Positions 34,801-42,711 of a stretch of 64,000 bases of DNA are shown piece by piece (within the stretch, counting starts at the first letter, position 1; every line of letters starts with the position of its first letter). Under the pieces are notes generated by a model. That model did not search any database. It was given only the letters and a program-made list of their open reading frames with translations, and was not told the DNA's origin. Origin of the DNA: Chersky-806 sp038252255 (lineage in GTDB: Bacteria; Actinomycetota; Acidimicrobiia; IMCC26256; JAENVU01); assembly GCA_038252255.1 (NCBI GenBank), contig JBBSAM010000005.1, positions 123,495-187,494 of the forward strand. Direction: 5' to 3'. Made by a program: the position numbers and the translations under genes.

Positions 34801-35273
34801 CTCGCGATGTTCACGACGTCGCCCATCGCCGTGTAGTCGCCACCGGCCCGGAGTGCGCCAACGAGGACCTCGCCGGTGTTCACCCCGATCCGGAGGTGGA
34901 CGTCGATCCCGTCCGCATCGCGCATCTCGGCCAGGCGTTCCTGCATCCGCAACGCGGCGCGCACCGCGCGCTCGGCGTCGTCCTCGTGCGCGACCGGAGC
35001 CCCGAACAACGCGACCAGCGCGTCGCCGATGACCTTGTCGACCTGCCCTCCGAACGTGGTGATCTCGGTCGCGAGCTTCTCGAAGCATCCGTCGACGAGG
35101 TTCTTGATGTGCTCCGGGTCGGCCGTCTCCGAGAGGGAGGTGAAGCCGACGAGATCGGCGAAGAGCACGGTCGCGACGCGCCGCTCGTCCGGGCGCGCGA
35201 CGAGGCTGTGTCCGCATGCAGGGCAGAAGCGCGCGTCGGCTGGAGCCGCGCTCCCACAGGACGGACATGTCAT
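31824..35273 (-). CDS. Zinc-ribbon / class III cyclase-homology / AAA ATPase / TPR regulator
   Basis: This 1149-residue protein starts with a zinc ribbon (CPSCGSAAPADARFCPACG, residues 3-21), then a class III adenylate/guanylate cyclase domain (about 32-215; ATVLFADLVGFTSL, VIGDALVALFG, NTGEVLVGAL), a signal-transduction ATPase with Walker A VTGEAGVGKSRIA and Walker B LLLVLSDLHWADD, and about 500 residues of TPR-like helices. Metal-binding Asp residues are present, so cyclase activity is possible but unproven. ATG 35273 lies 6 nt after TACCAT on the minus strand. It is divergent from the MFS gene and related in layout to the gene at 43884-47162, which lacks the ribbon. Confidence 0.88.
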   Translation of the reverse strand: MTCPSCGSAAPADARFCPACGHSLVARPDERRVATVLFADLVGFTSLSETADPEHIKNLVDGCFEKLATEITTFGGQVDKVIGDALVALFGAPVAHEDDAERAVRAALRMQERLAEMRDADGIDVHLRIGVNTGEVLVGALRAGGDYTAMGDVVNIASRLQAEAGPDQVVVGPTTHAAALRGVRYEPLGPISVRGREEPVAAWRAVRAVGPPGHRHRRVETPLVGRESEIAVLRAALATATTRKRAHLVLVTGEAGVGKSRIASELGTIAQCEQGARVLNGQCIPYGETNIWWPIAAMVADACEVDLTDTGAQVPTCTRSAVQRSLALEESDPEIGRITEGLLYLMLEGDPGEGVDPTRAREEASRAALTFFAGLASDRPLLLVLSDLHWADDQVLEFLPRLLAHLASAPVVLVGTTRPELTDRWTPTAGRHNTLHVNLDPLANEDTDELLRSLLPDADTELVTILRERSGGNPFFIEELVAMLGEAPATDGARELPATLHGLLAARLDRLEPLDRVTLEDAAVIGNTGPLDLVRALAHGRGNEADPPLARLAERDLLEIDGDEFRFRNELTRDVAYGTLTKAERARRHGSVSKLLAEDAEANDRIEEVLDRLAYHFNLAASLMAELGPIDGLPSGMVPAGIRFLTRAAEKAERRDDWTTADKYLSHAIPLIDHGDVVSQLALRLARARARAELRDCAGAREDLVTVLATAEDLDDRPAMAAARTVLGDVQYKEGDLVGSAKSLDDAVARWRELGDQRGLGDALRFRGLTELFGGNPDGAAVFIDEALDIFRAIEHLRGEAWALQNLAWISFVRGHAEEAERRLDASATAFGELGDWGGMSWALGLLAWVRFTQGRLDEAAVLAERILQEATELGNRWAAAIMRVLLANVSLWRGEPMDAISFAAEARTVFQELGDPWGELQSVGPATIAFNACLRTTEARALVDDADVVARRVPDQSMRRLATVLRVALAVQAGDPEAFELAAGMLEELRAVEDRFLTDEQHTLWGLAQLQHGDVAGAVSTLRSARAATESRGPEAAADVAFAAALVAHGDAEEALEICAEADDLVVTFVDRYRLELARGFALHRMGDTGAAHAAFDRAANVVESTHSPLDQFVVRLARAALDSAAPADEQRAIGWETAFALMAGTPG

Positions 35274-35279
35274 GGCGTC

Positions 35280-35285
35280 ATGGTA
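35280..35285 (-). promoter_or_regulatory. -10 box for leaderless cyclase/ATPase gene
   Basis: On the minus strand TACCAT lies 6 nt before ATG 35273. It fixes the start just ahead of the zinc ribbon, although the frame is open far upstream. Confidence 0.5.
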
Positions 35286-35364
35286 CGACGCGGGGACCGG
35301 AGCAGCGCACGTGACGTCGGTCCCACCACGCCGAAAATCGGCCGGTACGGGGCGGTCTCGTCGG

Positions 35365-35370
35365 TACCCT
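35365..35370 (+). promoter_or_regulatory. -10 box for leaderless MFS transporter gene
   Basis: TACCCT lies 6 nt before ATG 35377 and sets this start, although the frame continues upstream over the divergent gene. Confidence 0.55.
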
Positions 35371-35376
35371 GAAGCC

Positions 35377-36615
35377 ATGCAGCTCCTCCGAGATCGTCGT
35401 CTCGCGCTCTTGCTCAGCGGCCAGGCCCTCAATGGGATCGGCAGCTGGTGCGCGATCGTCGCGCTCTGGGGCTTTGCCAGCTTCCGGTTCGACGCCGGCC
35501 CGAGCGCGATCGCGCTGCTCGGGCTCGCGTGGTCCTTGCCGCCGGTCCTGCTCGGTCCGCTCGCGGGAGTCCCGATCGATCGCCTCGGCCCCAAGCGGGT
35601 CCTGATGGTCGCGGATGGACTCGCGGCGGTCGTATCGCTCCTGTTTCTCCTGGCCGGATCCTTCCCCGCGCTCGTCGCCCTGGCGGCGCTGCACGGCATC
35701 ACCAGCTCCTTTTCCGAGCCGGCGTTGCGCGCCCTCCCGCCCCGGCTCGTCGCGGACGAGGACCTGGTCCAGGCGAATGCGCTGCTCGGCGGCGCTTCGC
35801 AGTCGGCGATCGTCTTCGGTCCCCTGCTGGCCGCGCTGGCGATCGGTGTGATCGGGATCGAGGGCGCATTCGTCATCGATTCGCTCACCTACGTCATCGG
35901 CGTGCTCGTGCTGATCCCGATCGTCATCGGGTCGAGCGCGGGCGCGTCGCCCGAGACCACGGTCGGCGCGGACATCCGGGAGGGGTTCCGCGTCGTGCAA
36001 CGCCGGCCGCGGCTCCGCCTCCTCCTGGGGATGGCCGGCAGCGTCTACGTCATCTGGGGCGCGTTCCTCGTGATCGAGCCCGTATACGTCCGCGAGGTGC
36101 TGCACGGATCGCCGACGATGCTGGCGATGTTGCAGGCGACGTTCGGCGTGGGTCTGCTCCTCACCACGCTGGTCGTGACCCGTCTCGGTGAAAGGGTCGC
36201 GCGGGTCCGCATCGCGGCGGTCGCGGCCGCGGCGTCGGGCATCGCGGCGGCGCTGTACATCGGCACAACCATCCCCGCGGTCGCGTTCGCCGGCATCGGC
36301 GTGTGGGGTTGCGTCACGTCGTTCTTCGTCGTGCCCGCCCGTACGCTCATGCAGCGGTCGGCGCCGGTCGAGACCCACGGTCGGGTGATGGCCCTCGACG
36401 GGACCGTCAACAGCGGTGGTCATCTCGTCGCGCTCCCACTCGTGGGGCTGGCCGCCACAGCCGTGGGGGTGCAGGTCGCCGGAATCGCGTTCGCGGTGGT
36501 CCCGATCGCCGGTGGGCTGCTCACGCTGTGGCGGGTCCGCCAGGACCATCCGTTCACCGTGCCCGGACCGCCGGACCTGTTCGTCGAACCGCCCGCCCAG
36601 CCCGCCGCCGCCTGA
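35377..36615 (+). CDS. MFS transporter (EntS/macrolide-efflux-like)
   Basis: The 412-residue protein has about 11-12 hydrophobic segments and the MFS_3-type pattern: LLLSGQALNGIGSWCAIVAL at the N-terminus, GPLAGVPIDRLGPKRVLMVAD for the loop 2-3 motif, and SEPALRALPPRLVADEDLVQANAL, common in drug and siderophore efflux proteins. Substrate unknown. The C-terminal tail is Pro/Ala-rich. It starts after a leaderless promoter and is divergent from the large regulator, which might control it. Confidence 0.87.
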   Translation: MQLLRDRRLALLLSGQALNGIGSWCAIVALWGFASFRFDAGPSAIALLGLAWSLPPVLLGPLAGVPIDRLGPKRVLMVADGLAAVVSLLFLLAGSFPALVALAALHGITSSFSEPALRALPPRLVADEDLVQANALLGGASQSAIVFGPLLAALAIGVIGIEGAFVIDSLTYVIGVLVLIPIVIGSSAGASPETTVGADIREGFRVVQRRPRLRLLLGMAGSVYVIWGAFLVIEPVYVREVLHGSPTMLAMLQATFGVGLLLTTLVVTRLGERVARVRIAAVAAAASGIAAALYIGTTIPAVAFAGIGVWGCVTSFFVVPARTLMQRSAPVETHGRVMALDGTVNSGGHLVALPLVGLAATAVGVQVAGIAFAVVPIAGGLLTLWRVRQDHPFTVPGPPDLFVEPPAQPAAA

Positions 36616-36665
36616 CCGGCCCGGCGGGCTGGGGGTCGGTGGGGCGGGGGCGCGAGAATGAGCGG

Positions 36666-36956
36666 GTGCCGCGACCGGAGCCCCTCGACGACGCCTCGAT
36701 CACTGCTCGCCTCGCGACGCTGACCGACTGGTCACGCGACGGCGACGTGATCCGCAAGGAGTACACCTGCGCGGGCTTTGCCGACGCGATTGCGTTCGTC
36801 GTCCGCATCGGGTTCCTGGCCGAGGCGGCCGACCATCATCCGGACATCGACATCAGGTGGCGCAAGGTCACGATCGCGCTGAGCACGCATGACGCCGGTG
36901 GGCTCACGACGCTGGATCTCGATCTCGCCACTCGCATCGACGAGGTCGCGCCCTGA
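36666..36956 (+). CDS. 4a-hydroxytetrahydrobiopterin dehydratase (pterin dehydratase)
   Basis: The 96-residue protein matches the PCD/DCoH family, which dehydrates 4a-hydroxytetrahydropterin. The active-site block AEAADHHPDIDIRWRKVTIA, then LSTHDAGGLTTLDLDLA, is complete. GTG 36666 lies 6 nt after GAGAAT (36654-36659), a possible leaderless start, although the frame continues upstream. No phenylalanine hydroxylase is nearby; in many bacteria the gene stands alone, and a link to molybdopterin has been suggested, which would fit the mobA-fdhD genes downstream. Confidence 0.88.
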   Translation: MPRPEPLDDASITARLATLTDWSRDGDVIRKEYTCAGFADAIAFVVRIGFLAEAADHHPDIDIRWRKVTIALSTHDAGGLTTLDLDLATRIDEVAP

Positions 36957-36976
36957 TCATCCTCATCATCGTCCTG

Positions 36977-37372
36977 GTGCTCGCGCTCGGGTTGGCGATC
37001 GCGCTCGTCGTGGCGGTGGCCAAGGACCCCGGGCCGTCGCCGATCGATCTCGCCCTCGCGTACGAACACGCCTGGGACACGCTCGACTTCGAGGCGATCT
37101 ACAAGATGTCGGGCCCGGAGCTTCACGACGGGCTGCTCAAGGCGGAGTTCATCGCCCGGAAGAAGGACGCGTACGCGAACGGATCCGCGCTCAGTCACCT
37201 GGTCGAGCACACCGCAGCCGAGTCCGAGACCCGTGAGGGGGACACCGCGACCGTCGTGACCCGGCTGACCCTGCACGACGGGACCGCGGTGCACAACGAG
37301 GTGCGCATGCGTCGCCGGTCCCGCGCCTGGGAGGTCGTGGCCTACCAGCTCCGCCCGGCCTCCGCGGCGTAG
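36977..37372 (+). CDS. Small membrane-anchored NTF2-like protein
   Basis: The 131-residue protein begins with a hydrophobic anchor and continues with an alpha/beta region (DLALAYEHAWDTLDFEAIYKM, then TATVVTRLTLHDGTAVHNEVRMRRR and WEVVAYQL) that looks NTF2/SnoaL-like. The anchor probably starts earlier: codons from about 36956 read IILIIVLV, but no standard start codon is found there, so GTG 36977 is used. Function unknown. The gene almost touches the pterin dehydratase gene before it and mobA after it. Confidence 0.6.
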   Translation: MLALGLAIALVVAVAKDPGPSPIDLALAYEHAWDTLDFEAIYKMSGPELHDGLLKAEFIARKKDAYANGSALSHLVEHTAAESETREGDTATVVTRLTLHDGTAVHNEVRMRRRSRAWEVVAYQLRPASAA

Positions 37373-37377
37373 CGCGG

Positions 37378-37944
37378 GTGCCGATCCCGGGTCTGTTGTT
37401 GACGGGTGGTGCGAGCTCGCGCATGGGCACCGCGAAGGCGGCGCTGCTCGTGGAACGGGAATCACTCGCCAGTCGCAGTGCTCGGCTGCTCGCGCAGGTG
37501 TGCGTCCCGGTGCTCGAGGTCGGCCCGGGCTACTCGGGGCTGGCGACCGTGGCCGAGCCCGAGCCCGGTCGCGGGCCCCTCGCCGCGCTCGTTGCCGGGG
37601 CCGACGCCATCGGCTCCGCGACGCCCGTGCTGCTGCTCGCCTGCGATCTCCCGTTCGTGACGCTCGCGCTGTTGACGCGCCTGGTGGAGTGGCCCGGAAC
37701 GGGGACCGTGGTACCGGTGGACCGTGAGGGCGTCGTCCAGCCGGTGTGCGCCCGGTACTCGACCGCTGCGTTGCTGCGGGCTCGGGAGCTCGTTGCAGCC
37801 GGCGAACGATCGCTCCGCCGTGTGCTCGACGACCTGGACGTGATCCGGCTCGACGATGTCGACGAGCGCGTGCTCGTGGACGTCGACACGCCCGAGGACG
37901 CGGCGCGATGGGGGATCAGGCATCCCGGTAGCCTCGAACCATGA
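37378..37944 (+). CDS. mobA: Molybdenum cofactor guanylyltransferase-like protein
   Basis: MobA attaches GMP to molybdopterin to make the guanine dinucleotide cofactor used by formate dehydrogenases. The 188-residue nucleotidyltransferase shows GLLLTGGASSRMGTAKAAL (GTP/Mg loop), GPLAALVAGAD and LLACDLPFV (metal Asp), and ends DVDTPEDAARWG. The stop overlaps fdhD, and the molybdoenzyme gene comes next, so cofactor and enzyme are made together. Confidence 0.9.
   Translation: MPIPGLLLTGGASSRMGTAKAALLVERESLASRSARLLAQVCVPVLEVGPGYSGLATVAEPEPGRGPLAALVAGADAIGSATPVLLLACDLPFVTLALLTRLVEWPGTGTVVPVDREGVVQPVCARYSTAALLRARELVAAGERSLRRVLDDLDVIRLDDVDERVLVDVDTPEDAARWGIRHPGSLEP
37929..37934 (+). promoter_or_regulatory. 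-10 box upstream of fdhD
   Basis: TAGCCT lies 6 nt before ATG 37941 inside the end of mobA, so fdhD may also be made from its own leaderless transcript. Confidence 0.4.
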
Positions 37945-38783
37945 CCACCGCGTCGGCCCGTCGTGCTGTCACCCCGGTGCGCGTGCAGGCGATCGAGGAC
38001 GGCCACCTCGTCGAGCGTCCGGACCGGCTGGTGACCGAGGAGCCGATGGAGATCCGGCTGCAGGACCGCCGCGAGCAGGCGGAGCCGATCGCGGTGACGA
38101 TGCGAACTCCGGGCCACGACTTCGAGCTGGCCGTCGGTTTCTGCCGTACCGAAGGACTGCTGAGCGACGCCGACGATCTCGCGGAGGTGCGCTACTGCGT
38201 CGATCCTGGCGCCGATCAGGAGTACAACGTCGTCACCGTGACCTCCCGGCGGCCGGTCGATCTCGACGCTCACCGGCGGGTCGTCGCCGCGTCGTCGAGC
38301 TGTGGGATCTGCGGCAAGACCACGCTCGACGAGGTTGCGCTCCAATGCGCGGCGGTTGCCGCCGGACCGGTGATCGCCCGGTCGACCTTGCTGCGCCTCC
38401 CTGATGTGCTGCGCGAGTCCCAGGCGATCTTCGACTCGACCGGCGGGCTGCACGCGGCCGGACTGTTCTCACCAGATGGCGAGCTGGAGGTGCTGCGCGA
38501 GGACGTGGGACGGCACAACGCGGTCGACAAGCTCGTCGGCCATGGCGTGATGACGGGCCGCGTGCCGTTCCCGAGCTCGGTGCTCATGGTCTCCGGCCGG
38601 CTCAGCTTCGAGATCGTGCAGAAGGCCGCGGTCGCCGGGATCGCAGTGATCGGTGCGGTGTCCGCGCCGTCGAGCCTCGCGGTGGCGACCGCGGAGCGCT
38701 TCGGGCAGACCCTCGTCGGGTTCCTGCGCGACGGCCGCGGCAACGTCTACACGCACCCCGAGCGCATCGCGATGGAGCGCTGA
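37941..38783 (+). CDS. fdhD: Formate dehydrogenase sulfurtransferase FdhD
   Basis: FdhD passes sulfur from a cysteine desulfurase to the molybdenum cofactor of formate dehydrogenase. The 280-residue protein has the functional CxxC in SSCGICGKTTLDEV (about residue 120), FDSTGGLHAAGLF, EDVGRHNAVDKLVG and LMVSGRLSFEIVQKA. It overlaps mobA by 4 nt and is followed 3 nt later by the enzyme gene. Confidence 0.95.
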   Translation: MTTASARRAVTPVRVQAIEDGHLVERPDRLVTEEPMEIRLQDRREQAEPIAVTMRTPGHDFELAVGFCRTEGLLSDADDLAEVRYCVDPGADQEYNVVTVTSRRPVDLDAHRRVVAASSSCGICGKTTLDEVALQCAAVAAGPVIARSTLLRLPDVLRESQAIFDSTGGLHAAGLFSPDGELEVLREDVGRHNAVDKLVGHGVMTGRVPFPSSVLMVSGRLSFEIVQKAAVAGIAVIGAVSAPSSLAVATAERFGQTLVGFLRDGRGNVYTHPERIAMER

Positions 38784-38786
38784 CCG

Positions 38787-41033
38787 ATGGCTTGGAAGGG
38801 GTCGGCCAGGATCAAGGCGCCGCGCGGCACACGCAAGAGCCTCTGGGTCGGCTTCAAGCCGTACGGCTTCGGTGAGCAGAAGCCCAACCACTACGGCGAC
38901 ATGGCGAAGATCGTCTGGAAGAACCGCCGGAACCTCCCGTACGCATGGCGAATCCTGAGCAAGGGGGTCTGCGACGGCTGCGCGCTCGGCGTCGCGGGCT
39001 TCCACGACTGGACGCTCTCGGGCGTGCACCTCTGCACGACGCGGCTGAATCTGTTGAGGGTCAACACCATGCAGGCGCTCGATCCCTCGGCGTTGGGCGA
39101 CGTCGAGAAGCTTCGGAAGCTGAGTGGCGCGGAGCTGCGCGATCTCGGTCGGCTCCCGTACCCGATGGTGCGACGAGCGGGTGACCGCGGATTCACCCGG
39201 ATCTCCTGGGACGAGGCGCTCGATCTCGTCGCGGGTCGTATCCGTCAGGGCGATCCCGACGCATTCGCTCTGTATCTGACCGCACGCGGCATCACCAACG
39301 AGGTGTATTACGTCGCCCAGAAGATGGCCCGGGTGATCGGCACGAACAACGTCGACAACGCGGCTCGTGTCTGCCACGCGCCGTCCACCACCGCGTTGAA
39401 GAGGACGATCGGTGTCGCGGCGACGACCTGCTCGTACACGGATGTCATCGGTAGCGATCTCGTCGTGCTCTTCGGCGCGAACGTCGCGAACGCGCAGCCG
39501 GTCTTCATGAAGTACCTGTTCCTCGCCCGCAAGCGCGGCGCGAAGGTGGCCGTGGTCAATCCGCTCCGCGAGCCCGGGCTCGATCACTACTGGGTCCCGA
39601 GCAACGTCGAGAGCGCGATGTTCGGCACGAAGATGGCCGACGAGTTCTTCGGCGTGCACACGGGCGGGGACATCGCGTTCCTCAACGGTGTGATCAAGGT
39701 GCTGCTCGCCGACGGCGCGGTCGACCGCCAGTTCATCCGGGATCACACCACGGGTTTCGACGCGCTCCTGCGGGAGCTCGAGGAAGAGTCGTTCACGGAC
39801 CTCGAGGCGGCGTCGGGCGCGAGCCGCGCGGACATGGAGCGGTTCGCCCACCTCTACGCCGCGGCCGGCTCGGCCGTGCTCGTGTGGTCCATGGGCATCA
39901 CGCAACACGCCAACGGCGTCGACAACGTCACCGCGATCGTCAACCTCGCGCTCGCGCGCGGCAATGTCGGGCGCAAGGGTGCCGGGCTGATGCCGATCCG
40001 GGGCCACTCGGGGGTCCAGGGTGGCTCGGAGATGGGGGCGTACGCGACCGCGTTCCCGGGTGGTCTCGCGGTCGACGAGGACAACGCGGCTGCACTGTCG
40101 GCTACCTACGGCATCCCAATCGGATCGCGTCCGGGGATGACGGCGGAGGCGATGGTGGAGGCCGGCGCGCGCGGCGAGCTCGCCGTCTTGTATTCCAGCG
40201 GTGGCAATTTCCTCGATGTGCTGCCCGATCCGGACTTCGTTCGGAGCGCGCTCGGACGGATTCCGGTGCGTGTCCACCAGGACATCGTGATGTCGAGCCA
40301 GATGCTCATCGATCCCGGTGAGGCGGTCGTGTTGCTCCCGGCCTGCACCCGCTACGAGCAACCCGGTGGCGGGACCGAGACGACAACCGAGCGGCGCATC
40401 CTGTTCAGCCCGGAGATCCCCGGCCCACGCATCGGTGAGGCACGCAGCGAATGGGAGGTCTTCGCCGAGCTTGGTCGCCGCGTACGCCCGGACCGAGCCG
40501 AGCTCCTCGACTTCGCCGACGCCGATGCCGTACGCGACGAGATCGCTCGGGTCGTTCCCACCTACGCAGGGGTCGAACAGCTCGGGAAGCTCGGCGACGC
40601 GGTCCAGTGGGGTGGCGCCCGGCTCTGTGCGGACGGTCGGTTCCCGATGCCCGACGGCAAGGCCAGGTTCTCGGCGGTCGCGCCGCCGCCACCCGACCGG
40701 CCGGACGGCCGCTTCGTGCTGAGCACCCGCCGGGGCAAGCAGTTCAACTCGATGGTCTTCGCCGAGGTGGATCCGCTGACCGGCGCCCCGAGAGACGCCC
40801 TGCTCCTCGCAGCGGAGGATGCCGAGGCGCTCCACCTCGGCAACGGGGCGCCGGTGCTCGTCCGTTCCGAGCACGGCGAGCTCGAGGCCCGGGTCCACCT
40901 CGCGCCGATCCGGCCCGGCAACGTCCAGGTCTTCTTCCCCGAAGGCAACGTCCTGCTGCCGCACGGGAGGCGGGATCCCGGTTCGGGAGTGCCGGACTAC
41001 AACGCCTTGGTGGAGATCCTGCCCCGGGCGTGA
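38787..41033 (+). CDS. FdhF/YdeP-type molybdopterin oxidoreductase
   Basis: The 748-residue protein is a bis-MGD oxidoreductase of the FdhF/YdeP group. The N-terminal region carries the cluster-type Cys set GVCDGC and a later Cys in GVHLCTTR, then molybdopterin domains (SWDEALDLVAGRI, VVLFGANVANAQP, SNVESAMFGTKMADEFF) and a C-terminal MGD-binding barrel (LSTRRGKQFNSMVFAE, GAPVLVRSEHGELEARV). E. coli YdeP is linked to acid resistance, and true formate oxidation is not proven for this subgroup. Direct coupling to mobA-fdhD shows it is the likely client of that cofactor pathway. Confidence 0.88.
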   Translation: MAWKGSARIKAPRGTRKSLWVGFKPYGFGEQKPNHYGDMAKIVWKNRRNLPYAWRILSKGVCDGCALGVAGFHDWTLSGVHLCTTRLNLLRVNTMQALDPSALGDVEKLRKLSGAELRDLGRLPYPMVRRAGDRGFTRISWDEALDLVAGRIRQGDPDAFALYLTARGITNEVYYVAQKMARVIGTNNVDNAARVCHAPSTTALKRTIGVAATTCSYTDVIGSDLVVLFGANVANAQPVFMKYLFLARKRGAKVAVVNPLREPGLDHYWVPSNVESAMFGTKMADEFFGVHTGGDIAFLNGVIKVLLADGAVDRQFIRDHTTGFDALLRELEEESFTDLEAASGASRADMERFAHLYAAAGSAVLVWSMGITQHANGVDNVTAIVNLALARGNVGRKGAGLMPIRGHSGVQGGSEMGAYATAFPGGLAVDEDNAAALSATYGIPIGSRPGMTAEAMVEAGARGELAVLYSSGGNFLDVLPDPDFVRSALGRIPVRVHQDIVMSSQMLIDPGEAVVLLPACTRYEQPGGGTETTTERRILFSPEIPGPRIGEARSEWEVFAELGRRVRPDRAELLDFADADAVRDEIARVVPTYAGVEQLGKLGDAVQWGGARLCADGRFPMPDGKARFSAVAPPPPDRPDGRFVLSTRRGKQFNSMVFAEVDPLTGAPRDALLLAAEDAEALHLGNGAPVLVRSEHGELEARVHLAPIRPGNVQVFFPEGNVLLPHGRRDPGSGVPDYNALVEILPRA

Positions 41034-41087
41034 TTCGCGCACTTCGACCGGCCTGAGCGGGGCGGGTTCTGCCAGACTCCCACCCGA

Positions 41088-41840
41088 ATGGAAACGATCG
41101 GTCCTGACGCTGTGCTCGAGGCGTTCGAGAAGACGGCCGTCGCCATCCGCGATGCCGTGCACCCGATCACGGGAGCGGACCGGCGGGCCCGTACCGACCG
41201 GCCCGGTCAGTACGCGATCGACATCGTCGCCGACCGTGTCGCGCTGGAGATCCTCGGCCGCCTCCCGGTCACGGTGGTGAGCGAGGAGTCGGGCGTCACC
41301 GGACCGACCGACGGGGCCATCACGGTGGTCATCGACCCGGTCGACGGCTCGAGCAACGCGGCCCGGCAGATCCCGTACTGGGCCACCTCGCTGTGCGCGC
41401 TCGACCGTGAGGGCCCGTGGGTGGCGCTCGTGGTCAACCACGCGACGGGCTCGACCTTCCGGGCCGTGCGCGGCGGTGGTGCGAGCCGAGACGGCCACCC
41501 GCTGGTGCCGTCGAGCGCGACGAGAGTCGAGGACGCGGTCGTAGCGATCTCGAACTTTCCCGGCCGCATGCTCCCGTGGAAGCAGTTCCGGGCGCTGGGA
41601 TCCTGCGCGCTGGCATTGTGCGACGTAGCCGCCGGAGCGCTCGACGGGTACGTCGACGCCGGCAGCGTGCACGCGCCCTGGGACTACCTCGGCGGGTTCC
41701 TGGTCTGCACGGAAGCGGGCGCCGGCGTGATTGACACCGAAGATCGGCCGCTCGGAATCGCGGACCCGAGCGTCCGACGCAGACTCGTGGCCGCGGGCAC
41801 CCCGCAACTGCTCAAGGTCCTGCGCGCGGCAACCGCGTGA
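41088..41840 (+). CDS. Inositol monophosphatase-family phosphatase (first copy)
   Basis: The 250-residue protein carries the metal-binding motifs of the family: VVSEESG, then VIDPVDGSSNAARQIPYWATSL, and HAPWDYLGGFLVCTEAGAGVI near the C-terminus. SSN replaces the more common T/GTxN after DPxDG. Substrate might be inositol phosphate, fructose-1,6-bisphosphate or 3'-phosphoadenosine phosphate. The next gene is a paralogue and overlaps by 4 nt. Confidence 0.85.
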   Translation: METIGPDAVLEAFEKTAVAIRDAVHPITGADRRARTDRPGQYAIDIVADRVALEILGRLPVTVVSEESGVTGPTDGAITVVIDPVDGSSNAARQIPYWATSLCALDREGPWVALVVNHATGSTFRAVRGGGASRDGHPLVPSSATRVEDAVVAISNFPGRMLPWKQFRALGSCALALCDVAAGALDGYVDAGSVHAPWDYLGGFLVCTEAGAGVIDTEDRPLGIADPSVRRRLVAAGTPQLLKVLRAATA

Positions 41841-42628
41841 CCGATCCCGACCTCGCGCGCCTGCTCCGAGTCGCGGAGCGGGCCGCGCGCGCCGGTGGCG
41901 AGGTGGTGTCCGCCGGCTTCGGCGGCGCGAGCAGCAACGTGCGCGAGAAGGCGGCCGGCGACTGGGTGAGCGACGTCGACACTGCGAGCGAGGTCGCCGT
42001 GCGCGACGCGCTGGCGGAGGGCGCGCCGGGCATCGCGTTCTTCGGCGAGGAGAGTGGTGGGGAGCGCGCGCCGCTCGGCTGGCTCGTCGACCCACTCGAC
42101 GGCACCGCGAACTTCCTGCACGGCCTCCCTGCGGTGGGTGTGTCGGTCGGGCTCGTGCAGGACGGTGAACCGGTCGTGGGGGTGGTGCACGCGCCCATGC
42201 TCGACGACACCTACTGCGCGACACGCGGCGGTGGCGCGACGCGCAACGGCGAGCGGCTCTCGGTCAGCAACCGCGAGCCGCACCAGGCGATCCCCGCGAC
42301 CGGCTTCCCGTTCCGGCGCAAGGACCGGGTCGCGGCCTACCTCGACGTGTTCGGGGCCGCGTTCGCCGTCGTGGAGGACCTGCGCCGGGTCGGTGCAGCC
42401 AGCTTGGATCTCGCCTGGACGGCCGCCGGCGTGTTCGACGGGTTCTTCGAGCTGGCGCTCGGCCCGTGGGACGTGGCGGCGGGCGCCCTGCTGGTGCGGG
42501 AGGCCGGGGGAGTGGTGACGGACTGGGTGGGCGACCCGGGCGCGTGGCTGGTGACCGGGGACATCCTCGCCGCCCCGCCCGCGGTCCACGCCCGGCTGCT
42601 CGAGATCACAGCCGTCGCGGACGTCTGA
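41837..42628 (+). CDS. Inositol monophosphatase-family phosphatase (second copy)
   Basis: This 263-residue phosphatase has the complete set: GDWVSDVDTASE, FFGEESGGE, VDPLDGTANFLHGLPAVGVSVGL and GPWDVAAGALLVREAGG. It could act on inositol-1-phosphate or histidinol phosphate; tandem arrangement with a divergent copy suggests heteromer formation or split substrates. GTG 41837 overlaps the upstream stop (GTGA). Confidence 0.9.
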   Translation: MTDPDLARLLRVAERAARAGGEVVSAGFGGASSNVREKAAGDWVSDVDTASEVAVRDALAEGAPGIAFFGEESGGERAPLGWLVDPLDGTANFLHGLPAVGVSVGLVQDGEPVVGVVHAPMLDDTYCATRGGGATRNGERLSVSNREPHQAIPATGFPFRRKDRVAAYLDVFGAAFAVVEDLRRVGAASLDLAWTAAGVFDGFFELALGPWDVAAGALLVREAGGVVTDWVGDPGAWLVTGDILAAPPAVHARLLEITAVADV

Positions 42629-42700
42629 TCGGGCCGGCTCAGGTTCCGGCCGGGGTTCGCCGAATATTCGGTTGACGCACCCCCACTGGGTCTGATTGCC

Positions 42701-42706
42701 TACAGT
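42701..42706 (+). promoter_or_regulatory. -10 box of the whiB7 leader transcript
   Basis: TACAGT lies 5 nt before GTG 42712, the start of the upstream ORF. A TTGACG word at 42672-42677 is 23 bp away, too far for a normal -35 box, so the upstream element is unclear. Transcription from here gives a leader of about 370 nt before whiB7. Confidence 0.55.
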
Positions 42707-42711
42707 CGCTG

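Noticed and set aside
35274..35888. N-terminal extension of the large cyclase/ATPase frame to 1,354 residues
   Set aside because: It lies opposite the MFS gene and lacks domain similarity; the zinc ribbon and the TACCAT box mark ATG 35273 as start.
38469..42224. A very long minus-strand open frame of 1,251 codons
   Set aside because: It lies opposite fdhD, the molybdoenzyme and the phosphatase genes, is Arg/His-rich and has no domain; it is a high-GC shadow.
42672..42706. TTGACG as the -35 box for TACAGT in the whiB7 promoter
   Set aside because: The spacer is 23 bp, outside the usual range; only the -10 box is kept.
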